From Defluviitaleaceae bacterium (lineage in GTDB: Bacteria; Bacillota; Clostridia; Lachnospirales; WRAX01), in contig WQVB01000071.1 of NCBI GenBank assembly GCA_009781815.1, positions 1 through 6,738 of the forward strand: 6,738 bases of DNA. Reading direction: 5' to 3'. The notes below the pieces were generated by a model. The model had not been told where the DNA came from, did not search any database, and saw nothing but the letters and a program-made list of their open reading frames with translations. This document shows positions 1-5,149 of this stretch, piece by piece. Position 1 is the first letter of the stretch. Each line of letters opens with the position of its first letter. Position numbers and translations under genes: made by a program.

Positions 1-68
1 AATATACTTATCGCTTTAAAATAAGCAATTGCAAGTAAGGGAGATTGCGGATCAAGTCCGCAATGACG
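1..68. repeat. Truncated palindromic element with TCAAG-loop hairpin
   Basis: Positions 41-68 form one arm of the palindromic family found throughout both flanks. The 8-bp stem ATTGCGGA (44-51) pairs perfectly with TCCGCAAT (57-64) around the loop TCAAG (52-56), with GAG on the left and GACG on the right. The bases just before it (about 20-40, taagcaat...gtaagg) resemble the core that precedes the equivalent arm of the complete element at 6546-6640. I infer that this is the right-hand end of another composite element whose left part lies outside the window. Confidence 0.6.
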
Positions 69-91
69 ATCGAAGGTATCCTAAAAATGTC

Positions 92-111
92 AAATCGGAA
101 TGACGTGTCCC
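92..111 (+). repeat. 20-bp exact direct repeat, copy 1
   Basis: These 20 bases (AAATCGGAATGACG followed by TGTCCC) occur again without mismatch at 6665-6684 near the other end of the window. Their first 14 bases also appear inverted with one change at 6507-6520. The ATGACG within it is the usual 3' flank of the local hairpin arms, so this looks like a junction between two arms that has been copied as a unit. Confidence 0.7.
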
Positions 112-197
112 CAGCTTGACTGGAGAACTCTCTAGCATTACTTGCTTACCTTTAAATGATTAGTATAGTGAGATCCCCAGTCAAGCTGGGGATGACG
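104..197 (+). repeat. Composite palindromic element, copy A (MITE/BIME-like)
   Basis: Two arms in inverted orientation flank a 39-bp core (131-169). The right arm (170-197) has the perfect 8-bp stem ATCCCCAG/CTGGGGAT around TCAAG. The left arm (104-130) is the reverse complement of the same design but is degraded: it lacks one base and carries changes in the stem. The whole element matches the reverse complement of 6546-6640; by eye 35 of 39 core positions agree. Conservation of the core as well as the arms shows these are copies of one element. It contains no ORF, so if mobile it must be moved by an enzyme encoded elsewhere. Confidence 0.75.
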
Positions 198-214
198 GTG
201 TGGGATGATTTCGC

Positions 215-226
215 TACAGGTCTATT
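215..226 (+). repeat. 12-bp direct repeat preceding a hairpin arm
   Basis: TACAGGTCTATT here recurs exactly at 498-509. In both places a TCAAG hairpin arm follows at once (228-284 and 504-531), so the 12 bases probably belong to a longer repeat unit that includes the arm. Confidence 0.55.
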
Positions 227-227
227 A

Positions 228-284
228 GAGATTGCGGATCAAGTTTCACTTAAAAGCAAGCTCAACCAAGGGTCCGCAATGACG
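228..284 (+). repeat. Palindromic arm interrupted by 29 bp
   Basis: GAGATTGCGGATCAAGT at 228-244 and CCGCAATGACG at 274-284 together reproduce the intact arm at 41-68 exactly. They are separated by an extra 29 bases at 245-273 that fall just 3' of the loop. The insert carries cacttaaaagcaag, which resembles the core of the composite element (cacttaagagtaagcaag at 6585-6602). It may be a nested insertion or a rearrangement between arm and core. Confidence 0.6.
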
Positions 285-311
285 TGTGGGTAGCAACAAA
301 CCTCCCCTTGT

Positions 312-411
312 CGTCATCCCGTGCTTGACACGGGATCTATGCATGATAGTATACAACCCCAACTAAGTCTCCTCTCCTTCGATTAGATCCCGTGTCAAGC
401 ACGGGATGACG
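312..411. repeat. Composite palindromic element, copy C, with perfect 28-bp terminal inverted repeats
   Basis: The left arm at 312-339 and right arm at 384-411 are exact reverse complements over 28 bp. Each arm is itself a hairpin: on the plus strand the right arm reads ATCCCGTG-TCAAG-CACGGGAT (387-407), flanked by TAG and GACG. The 44-bp core (340-383) does not match the core of copies A and B. No ORF is present. The architecture is that of a MITE or a BIME, a pair of inverted REP-like hairpins. I see no obvious target duplication at its ends. Confidence 0.8.
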
Positions 412-480
412 GTAGGGATGGTTCGGGATGACGAGCAGGGGTGGTTCGGGATGGCGAGTAGGGATGATACGGGATGGCAC
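412..480 (+). repeat. Three tandem 23-bp degenerate repeats
   Basis: Three head-to-tail units of 23 bp occupy 412-434, 435-457 and 458-480. The shared pattern is GTAGGGATG, then GTTCGGGATG, then a short GACGA/GCGA tail. The units differ at a few positions each. They begin immediately after the GACG end of copy C and are built from the same GGGATGACG vocabulary, so they may have arisen by slippage from an arm end. Confidence 0.65.
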
Positions 481-497
481 ACTTGGGTTTGTTTCTA

Positions 498-531
498 TAC
501 AGGTCTATTGTGGGTCAAGCCCGCAATGATG
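498..531 (+). repeat. Hairpin arm with one T-G pair, preceded by the 12-bp repeat
   Basis: After the second copy of TACAGGTCTATT (498-509) comes another family hairpin: ATTGTGGG (507-514), loop TCAAG (515-519), CCCGCAAT (520-527). Seven pairs are Watson-Crick and one is a T-G wobble. The 3' flank is GATG instead of GACG, so this copy is slightly decayed. The remaining bases to the end of the peptidase gene at 582 show nothing I can identify, and no T-tract terminator is visible for that gene. Confidence 0.6.
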
Positions 532-581
532 GTGTGAGTGCATGTTAGTATGGTGGGGGTTGCTTTTGTTTTATTATAGAC

Positions 582-1547
582 CTAATCCTCTATGGGATTG
601 TAGGGGCTTGATGTTCTTGTATAATGCCCACCTTCACCTTTTATAACCTCCGCCTTGTTTTGACTTAAAAACTTCACAATATTGTATGCATCTATCCATA
701 TTTGATTATAGCCATCTTTTTGACTTTCATCAAAAATTATTTGCAAGCCAAAATGCAGGTGGGGAGCTTTTATATTAGCCACATTCTCCTTTGTAGAATA
801 GCCTGTGTTGCCGAGATAACCCACAACATCACCAGCTTGCACAAAGGCGCCTTTTTCTATACCTTGGGCATAGGGGGTGTCTTTTTTAAGGTGCGCATAG
901 TAATAATATCGCTTGTTATCAAGGCTGCGTATGCCTACACGCCAGCCTCCATACTGGTTCCACCCTGTGGCCTCTACAATGCCATCTTCAACAGCTATTA
1001 TAGGCGTGCCTGTTGACCCAAACATATCATGACCTAGATGCACCCGCTTGTAGCCGTAGCTGCGAGGGTTGCCAAAATCATCAGAGTGGCTATAGCCAAA
1101 GTTTTTAGCAATGGGGAAAAACGCTTTAAGACCATAATGCACCTCTCCATCACGCTGATAACTGCCCACAAGATTGCCTAAAACCGCCCCATATGTGCGA
1201 AGGTAAAAAGGGTACATTTTTATATCTGCGGCAATATCATGTAGATACTCTCCGCCACGTATACGCTTGACCACATCATCCATATGTTTGCAAGGCTTTT
1301 GGCTTTTAAATTCTCCCCAATTTTTTGCGGCAGAGTAGGCAAGCAGCTGCACAAAATCTAGGGGAAACTCACCCTTTTGTGATTCTACATCATATTTATA
1401 TGCCTGTTTTAAAACAGCCAAAGGCACGTTAAAATCAAACCATTTAGGGTAATCGCCTTTAGGTTGCTCTGCCTCCTCCGCTTGCAGGGTTGCGGTGCTA
1501 AAAATAAGAAAACAAATCATAAATATATAAAAAAATCGCCTTTTCAT
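582..1547 (-). CDS. Secreted M23-family zinc metallopeptidase (LytM/lysostaphin type)
   Basis: Predicted 321-residue exported cell-wall peptidase. An in-frame ATG at 1598 would add 17 residues, but the start at 1547 has AAGGAG 7 bases upstream and opens a clear signal peptide (MKRRFF, then a hydrophobic stretch to about residue 23), so I chose 1547. The C-terminal half holds the complete M23 active site: HLGHD (zinc ligands H170, D174), YYYYAHL (H219) and HLHF (H263, H265). In the LytM family H170, D174 and H265 bind zinc while H219 and H263 assist catalysis, cutting peptide bridges of peptidoglycan. Residues 24-150 are a long N-terminal region with no motif I can name; I recall similar architecture in Clostridia. 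It is transcribed divergently from the gene at 1718, and no convincing minus-strand promoter is visible. Whether it hydrolyses wall or acts in sporulation or division cannot be told here. Confidence 0.9.
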   Translation of the reverse strand: MKRRFFYIFMICFLIFSTATLQAEEAEQPKGDYPKWFDFNVPLAVLKQAYKYDVESQKGEFPLDFVQLLAYSAAKNWGEFKSQKPCKHMDDVVKRIRGGEYLHDIAADIKMYPFYLRTYGAVLGNLVGSYQRDGEVHYGLKAFFPIAKNFGYSHSDDFGNPRSYGYKRVHLGHDMFGSTGTPIIAVEDGIVEATGWNQYGGWRVGIRSLDNKRYYYYAHLKKDTPYAQGIEKGAFVQAGDVVGYLGNTGYSTKENVANIKAPHLHFGLQIIFDESQKDGYNQIWIDAYNIVKFLSQNKAEVIKGEGGHYTRTSSPYNPIED

Positions 1548-1554
1548 GTCAACA

Positions 1555-1560
1555 CTCCTT
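1555..1560 (-). promoter_or_regulatory. Shine-Dalgarno of the M23 peptidase, deciding its start
   Basis: Read on the minus strand, AAGGAG lies 7 bases before the ATG at 1547. No comparable site precedes the upstream in-frame ATG at 1598, which is why the shorter protein with an N-terminal signal peptide is preferred. Confidence 0.8.
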
Positions 1561-1631
1561 ATGAAGATTATTATGTCTAAAAACTCAAACATTATCATTT
1601 AAATATGTTTAAATCTTTTTGTAAAAAAATA

Positions 1632-1660
1632 TTGACTGGTAGAATATAATATGGTATAAT
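1632..1660 (+). promoter_or_regulatory. Sigma-A type promoter with extended -10
   Basis: TTGACT (1632-1637) and a perfect TATAAT (1655-1660) are separated by exactly 17 bases, and TGG directly before the -10 supplies the extended -10 TGn element. Transcription would start near 1667, giving a leader of about 50 bases for the gene at 1718. This is a strong housekeeping-type promoter by sequence; no operator palindrome overlaps it that I can see. Confidence 0.85.
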
Positions 1661-1717
1661 AATCCTGTATTATAAAAAATCCTACTAAAAGGCCTATATT
1701 CTAAGGAGGTCTTCATT

Positions 1718-2590
1718 ATGAAGCAAAAGTTAAAAGTACTTACAACAGCACTAGTGATATCGACAATGTTTATCGCATCAATGCTAAATCTAGATTTACG
1801 TGCATCAGACCAACACGCTCAATATTCCGAAGAGTCTTTAGAGGGAATCGTGAGACATGAAACCATAATTTTACAACAAGAAGAAAGTTTTTCAATAGGA
1901 ATATGGATACCTGAACACTATTCGATAAAAACTACTTCTCTTGTGGAGAGGAAAAACATTAGCCCATATTCAGGGGAAATAAAAATACATGCACCAAATA
2001 CAAACCTTATTTCATCACTTGATGAACATAGTGCTGAAATTTATAGAGGGGACGCATTACTATTCATGAATGGGAGTGCTGAAGTTTTTAAATCATACCA
2101 TAAATATGAAAACTCAATAATCATCGCATGGGCTCCTTTGGATGAGATGATTGACTCTCTAGGACTAGACGGGATAGAAGACTTAAGTGCAATATGTCCA
2201 CAACATATGTTTGAAACTATGCAAATTTTACCAAGAGCAGGTTTTGTGCTTACACACCATTTCTTCAGCGGACCCACGAGCTATGGCATGACTGTCTCGA
2301 ACCAGAGTACCCATTTAGTATCTGTCATGGCAGTTACTACTGGAGTTAGATCGGATGGCTCAGCATATAGAGGAACTCATCTATTTGGTGCTCTATCTCC
2401 CGGACAAGGAGAAGCAAACATGGGTATGACAGGATCTTCAGGGGCGATGGGGCAAACTGTTGCAAGTTTGAGTATCTTATATACAGTCACTTTTTGGACG
2501 GCAGGAGGGTATACCTCAACAGCAGGGGATGTAATTTTTAATCCTTTTTATGGAATGATGCCCTTTAATTCCAAAAATAACACAGACTAA
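1718..2590 (+). CDS. Unrecognised secreted protein, 290 aa
   Basis: I do not recognise this family. The ATG at 1718 is supported by AAGGAGGT (1703-1710) seven bases upstream and by a promoter at 1632-1660. The N-terminus is a typical signal peptide: KQKLK, a hydrophobic core to about residue 27, and a plausible cleavage after LRA at residue 29. The mature chain has one cysteine (C160), no LPxTG anchor, no lipobox and no C-terminal membrane helix, so it is probably released or loosely wall-associated. Residues 40-180 are mixed with many charged residues. About 184-275 is rich in Gly, Ser and Thr (SGPTSYG, GSSGAMGQT, TAGGYTSTAG), suggesting a beta-rich domain. It stands alone as a transcription unit between its own promoter and a terminator, divergent from the M23 peptidase. 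AT-rich flanks and lack of relation to its neighbours would fit an accessory gene, but that is inference. Confidence 0.8.
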   Translation: MKQKLKVLTTALVISTMFIASMLNLDLRASDQHAQYSEESLEGIVRHETIILQQEESFSIGIWIPEHYSIKTTSLVERKNISPYSGEIKIHAPNTNLISSLDEHSAEIYRGDALLFMNGSAEVFKSYHKYENSIIIAWAPLDEMIDSLGLDGIEDLSAICPQHMFETMQILPRAGFVLTHHFFSGPTSYGMTVSNQSTHLVSVMAVTTGVRSDGSAYRGTHLFGALSPGQGEANMGMTGSSGAMGQTVASLSILYTVTFWTAGGYTSTAGDVIFNPFYGMMPFNSKNNTD

Positions 2591-2625
2591 ATTTGAAGAA
2601 TTATATAAACAATCAAAGCTTATTG

Positions 2626-2655
2626 AAAAACCAATTACAAAAGTAATTGGTTTTT
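2626..2655 (+). terminator. Intrinsic terminator, possibly bidirectional
   Basis: A perfect 13-bp inverted repeat, AAAAACCAATTAC (2626-2638) with GTAATTGGTTTTT (2643-2655), encloses an AAAA loop. A T-rich run follows (ttttt-ac-ttttt to about 2662), as expected of a rho-independent terminator. It lies 35 bases after the stop codon of the secreted protein gene. The A-rich left side means it could also stop minus-strand transcripts. Confidence 0.85.
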
Positions 2656-2672
2656 ACTTTTTATGTGCTATT

Positions 2673-2701
2673 TTGACACTTGGAAAATCATGTGATACAA
2701 T
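2673..2701 (+). promoter_or_regulatory. Sigma-A type promoter with extended -10, abutting the Shine-Dalgarno
   Basis: Perfect TTGACA (2673-2678) and TACAAT (2696-2701) are 17 bases apart, with TGA just before the -10 as an extended element. A start 6-8 bases after the -10 would fall at 2707-2709, which is the beginning of the AAGGAG of the next gene. The 5' leader would therefore be only about 15 bases, almost all of it the ribosome binding site. The promoter sits 17 bases past the preceding terminator stem. Confidence 0.8.
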
Positions 2702-2722
2702 TATTTTAAGGAGATGATGGCT

Positions 2723-2908
2723 ATGGATTCTGGAGGGTTTACTCAAATAATATATCTTGACGGCTCACATCATCAAAATGAGGGCTATCAAGATATATAT
2801 TTTTATGACGAACAAAGAGAAAGCGGGGGTTTTCAAGTCCTTTATGCGGTTATCATCATTTTGGTGGCTTTTGCGGTTACATATATCTTAAAACGTGTAA
2901 AGAGATAG
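2723..2908 (+). CDS. Small single-pass membrane protein, 61 aa, unknown function
   Basis: I do not recognise a family. Three in-frame ATGs follow AAGGAG (2708-2713): at 2714 (no spacing), 2717 (3 bases) and 2723 (9 bases). The last has the only good spacing, so I chose it. The protein has an acidic, polar N-terminal part of about 37 residues with the pair HH and several Tyr and Asp. One hydrophobic helix follows (about residues 38-56, VLYAVIIILVAFAVTYIL), then the basic tail KRVKR. The positive-inside rule predicts the tail in the cytoplasm and the N-terminal part outside, without a cleaved signal peptide. It has its own promoter and lies 85 bases before tig, in the same direction. No terminator separates them, so read-through into tig is possible. 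Its good ribosome site and promoter argue that it is a real gene in spite of its size. Confidence 0.7.
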   Translation: MDSGGFTQIIYLDGSHHQNEGYQDIYFYDEQRESGGFQVLYAVIIILVAFAVTYILKRVKR

Positions 2909-2937
2909 TGGACTTTATTTCCGTTTTGTGTTATTAT
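2909..2937 (+). promoter_or_regulatory. Probable promoter for tig-clpP(-clpX)
   Basis: TGGACT (2909-2914), one base from the end of the upstream stop codon, and TATTAT (2932-2937) are 17 bases apart. TGT just before the -10 gives an extended -10 element. Transcription would begin near 2944, leaving a leader of about 50 bases for tig. The -35 is weaker than those of the two upstream promoters. I see no CtsR heptad repeat or CIRCE element here, so no heat-shock operator is evident. Confidence 0.6.
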
Positions 2938-2993
2938 AAGTGCTATGTGTAGAAGTTTAAAAACGAGACTTAATATGAGGAGGAAATATAGAA

Positions 2994-4310
2994 ATGTTTG
3001 GAAATTTAGAAGGCAAAATTGCTAAAAGTAGCGTAGAAGAAAACGGCAAAAATTCAATCAAAATGACTTTAGAGGTTAGCCAGCTGCATTTTGAGGTGGC
3101 TTTAAACAAGGCATACCTAGACAATAGAGACAAGGTCTCTCTACCTGGCTTTAGGAAGGGTAGAGTGCCTAGAAAGATGATTGAAATGCAATTTGGCAAA
3201 AACTTTTTTTACGAAAGTGCTTTAGAGCTTATGTTTGAAGCCATGTATGAAGAGGCGTTGCAAGAGCATAATTTAGAGAGGGAGGTTGTGTCTAAGCCTT
3301 CTATCGAAACTTATGAAGAAAAAGACGGCGGTGCTTTGATTGTTTTAACGGTAGACACAAAGCCACATATAGAGATTAAAGACTATACAGGCATAAAATA
3401 TAGAAAAGTTACAACAAATGTTATAGATGAAGAGATAAACGCTTGGGTTGATGCTGAAAGAGAGAAAAACGCAAGGGTGTTGTCTGTTGTAGATAGAGCG
3501 GCTAAAAAGGGCGATATAGCCAACATTGCCTTTGAGGGTTTTGTTGATGGTATAGCGTTTGAAGGCGGCCAAAGCGATGCTCACGAGCTTGTTTTAGGCA
3601 GCAACTCTTTCATAGCTGGTTTTGAAGACCAAATCGTAGGCAAAAATACTGGCGAAGAGTTTGATGTGGATGTAACCTTCCCTGAGGAGTACCATGCAAA
3701 GCACCTAGAGGGCAAGCCTGCTGTGTTTAAGGTAAAGCTTAACGAGATTAAAGAAAAGCAGCTGCCAGAGGCTGACGACACCTTTGCTCAAGAAGTTTCA
3801 GAATTTGAAACATTGGCGGAATATAAAGCCGATATAAAGGCAAAGATTGAAGAGAGAAAGCTAGCAGACAGCCAAAGGGAGGTAGACGAGCAAATAGCTG
3901 AAGGCCTAGCTGCAAGGGTAACTGACGAAATCCCTCGTTCTATGATTGATAATGAAATAGATAGAAGAATCAACGAATATGCAAACATGGTAGAGCAACA
4001 AGGCATGAATTTTGAGGCATATATGCAGCAAATGAACATGAACATAAACTCCATGCGTGCTGTGTATGAGGTGCAGGCTGAAAAGGGCGTTAGAAGCCGC
4101 TTGGCTATAGAGGCTATCATCCGCCAAGAAGATATTAAAACAACACCAGAAGCTATGGATGAAGAAATCAAAAAGCTTGCAGAAATGTACCGTATGGATG
4201 TAACCCAGTTTTTAGAGGTTATAGGGGATGTGGGCATCAGAAACATTGAAGGCGACCTTAAAGCCAAGCAGGCTGTAGAGCTAGTTAAAAAAGCTGCTAT
4301 AGCTGAATAA
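2994..4310 (+). CDS. tig: Trigger factor, ribosome-associated chaperone and peptidyl-prolyl isomerase
   Basis: Trigger factor binds the ribosome near the exit tunnel and shields nascent chains. At 438 residues it has about the normal length (E. coli 432). The N-terminal domain carries the ribosome-docking signature GFRKGRVP at residues 52-59. The FKBP-type PPIase domain spans roughly 165-250, including FEGFVDGIAFEGG, FIAGFEDQIVG and VTFPEEYHAKHLEGKPAVF. The helical C-terminal chaperone domain covers about 258-438. The ATG at 2994 follows AGGAGG (2978-2983) by 10 bases. Its N-terminus (MFGNLEGKIAKSS) seems about a dozen residues longer than the usual start of the family, but no better-supported start exists. 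Residues 332-354 hold six methionines in the chaperone domain. The stop is 23 bases before clpP, so the two are very likely co-transcribed. Confidence 0.96.
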   Translation: MFGNLEGKIAKSSVEENGKNSIKMTLEVSQLHFEVALNKAYLDNRDKVSLPGFRKGRVPRKMIEMQFGKNFFYESALELMFEAMYEEALQEHNLEREVVSKPSIETYEEKDGGALIVLTVDTKPHIEIKDYTGIKYRKVTTNVIDEEINAWVDAEREKNARVLSVVDRAAKKGDIANIAFEGFVDGIAFEGGQSDAHELVLGSNSFIAGFEDQIVGKNTGEEFDVDVTFPEEYHAKHLEGKPAVFKVKLNEIKEKQLPEADDTFAQEVSEFETLAEYKADIKAKIEERKLADSQREVDEQIAEGLAARVTDEIPRSMIDNEIDRRINEYANMVEQQGMNFEAYMQQMNMNINSMRAVYEVQAEKGVRSRLAIEAIIRQEDIKTTPEAMDEEIKKLAEMYRMDVTQFLEVIGDVGIRNIEGDLKAKQAVELVKKAAIAE

Positions 4311-4316
4311 CACGAA

Positions 4317-4323
4317 AGAGGAG
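4317..4323 (+). promoter_or_regulatory. Shine-Dalgarno of clpP, deciding between two starts
   Basis: AGAGGAG lies 4 bases before an in-frame GTG at 4328 and 10 bases before the ATG at 4334. ATG and the wider spacing favour 4334. The choice changes the protein by only two residues, both in the likely propeptide. Confidence 0.6.
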
Positions 4324-4333
4324 CTTTGTGGAT

Positions 4334-4954
4334 ATGAATAACTTATTTTTTGATAGACAGCATGATATGGCTTTGGTGCCCATGGTTGTAGAGCAATCCA
4401 GCCGTGGTGAGCGTTCTTTTGATATTTATTCTCGCCTTTTGCGTGATGGCATTATCTTTTTAGGTGATGTGGTTACAGATCAAACGGCAAACCTAATTGT
4501 TGCTCAAATGTTGTTTTTGGCGTCAGAATACCCTGATAGAGACATTAGTTTTTACATCAACAGCCCAGGTGGCTCCGTAACGGCTGGCCTTGCCATCTAT
4601 GACACAATGAACTTTATCAAGCCTGATGTGTCTACTATATGTATTGGCATGGCGGCGTCTATGGGTGCGTTTTTGCTAGCGGCTGGTGCAAAAGGCAAGC
4701 GTTTTGCCTTGCCAAATGCCGAGATAATGATACACCAGCCATCTGGCGGCATGCCTAGAAGCCAAGCGTCTGACTTTGAGATATATGCAAAGCGTATAGC
4801 TAGAGATAAAGAGCATTTAAACAAGATTTTGGCAGAAAACACAGGCAAGACTGTAAAGCAAATCGAAAAGGATTCGGATAGAGATAACTTTATGTCGTCT
4901 TTAGAGGCCAAGGAATATGGCTTGATTGACGAGATAATCACAAAAGCACAATAA
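4334..4954 (+). CDS. clpP: ATP-dependent Clp protease proteolytic subunit
   Basis: ClpP forms the two-ring, 14-subunit serine protease chamber that is fed by ClpX and other Clp ATPases. From the ATG at 4334 the product has 206 residues, the usual length. The catalytic triad is complete: Ser109 in GMAASMGAFL, His134 in MIHQP and Asp184 in DSDRDNF. Also present are INSPGGS (about 75-81), which forms the oxyanion region, and the conserved start of the mature chain, MALVPMVVEQSSRGERSFDIYSRLL, from residue 12. The 11 residues before it would be a short propeptide removed by self-processing, as known in E. coli. A GTG at 4328 could add two residues. The segment after the catalytic His (HQPSGGMPRSQASDFEI) has one more residue than I recall for E. 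coli ClpP. The gene sits 23 bases after tig and upstream of clpX, its partner. Confidence 0.97.
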   Translation: MNNLFFDRQHDMALVPMVVEQSSRGERSFDIYSRLLRDGIIFLGDVVTDQTANLIVAQMLFLASEYPDRDISFYINSPGGSVTAGLAIYDTMNFIKPDVSTICIGMAASMGAFLLAAGAKGKRFALPNAEIMIHQPSGGMPRSQASDFEIYAKRIARDKEHLNKILAENTGKTVKQIEKDSDRDNFMSSLEAKEYGLIDEIITKAQ

Positions 4955-4995
4955 TCTAAAGCTAATCAAGAGAACCACACACCCACTCGTGTCGG

Positions 4996-5042
4996 GAGGG
5001 GGGCAAATTGCTTCAGTAACCAAGACACGCAAAGCCCCCCTC
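4996..5042. repeat. GC-rich inverted repeat with long loop, clpP-clpX spacer
   Basis: GAGGGGGGC (4996-5004) is exactly complementary to GCCCCCCTC (5034-5042), a 9-bp stem around a 29-base loop. An alternative pairing, CGTGTC (4988-4993) with GACACG (5024-5029), overlaps it and could not form at the same time. It adjoins the two stronger hairpins that follow. It could be part of one inserted block covering about 4990-5120, much richer in G+C than the genes on either side. Confidence 0.55.
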
Positions 5043-5075
5043 GGGTGCGGGTTGCCCGCAGGGCAACCCGCACCC
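5043..5075. repeat. Perfect 15-bp inverted repeat, loop GCA
   Basis: GGGTGCGGGTTGCCC (5043-5057) pairs without mismatch with 5061-5075 around GCA. Nearly all pairs are G-C, so the RNA hairpin would be very stable. No T-tract follows, so it is not a standard intrinsic terminator. Confidence 0.85.
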
Positions 5076-5120
5076 GCCTCTCTTGCCTTTGCCCCCTTGC
5101 GGGGCAAAGGCAAGAGAGGC
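5076..5120. repeat. Perfect 20-bp inverted repeat, loop CTTGC
   Basis: The 20 bases at 5076-5095 are the exact reverse complement of 5101-5120, around the loop CTTGC. It begins at the base after the preceding hairpin ends, so the two would stack side by side in RNA. It ends 15 bases before the clpX Shine-Dalgarno. The bases after it (acttactataaaacc) contain no T-run, so termination is unlikely by the simple mechanism. RNA processing, stabilisation of the upstream clpP message or modulation of clpX translation are possible roles, none shown. Both hairpins share TTGCC...GGCAA, suggesting a common origin and an inserted repeat element. Confidence 0.87.
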
Positions 5121-5135
5121 ACTTACTATAAAACC

Positions 5136-5143
5136 AAGGAGGT
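5136..5143 (+). promoter_or_regulatory. Strong Shine-Dalgarno of clpX, deciding a TTG start
   Basis: AAGGAGGT is fully complementary to the 16S rRNA tail and lies 6 bases before TTG at 5150. No ATG suits this site, and the TTG places the zinc-binding domain at the normal distance from the N-terminus. Confidence 0.85.
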
Positions 5144-5149
5144 ATACCT

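Noticed and set aside
1..581. CRISPR array
   Set aside because: The repeats are palindromes in both orientations with irregular spacing and varying stems; there are no regular spacers and no cas genes.
702..1016. Plus-strand open frame of 104 codons inside the peptidase gene
   Set aside because: It lies wholly antisense to a well-supported M23 coding region with all catalytic motifs, and shows no start signal.
1548..1598. 17-residue N-terminal extension of the M23 peptidase from the ATG at 1598
   Set aside because: It has no Shine-Dalgarno and would bury the signal peptide behind MIMFEFLDIIIF; the ATG at 1547 has AAGGAG at 7 bases.
2590..2993. CtsR or HrcA/CIRCE operator controlling tig-clp
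   Set aside because: I looked for the tandem GGTCAAA heptads and the CIRCE inverted repeat and found neither; only the promoter TTGACA matches part of a heptad.
4367..4954. clpP starting at the Met of MALVP
   Set aside because: This is the likely start of the mature chain, but no ribosome site precedes 4367, whereas AGAGGAG precedes 4334.
5043..5120. Intrinsic terminator separating clpP from clpX
   Set aside because: The stems are ideal but the downstream bases (acttactataaaacc) have no T-run, and no promoter for clpX is visible between them and its ribosome site.
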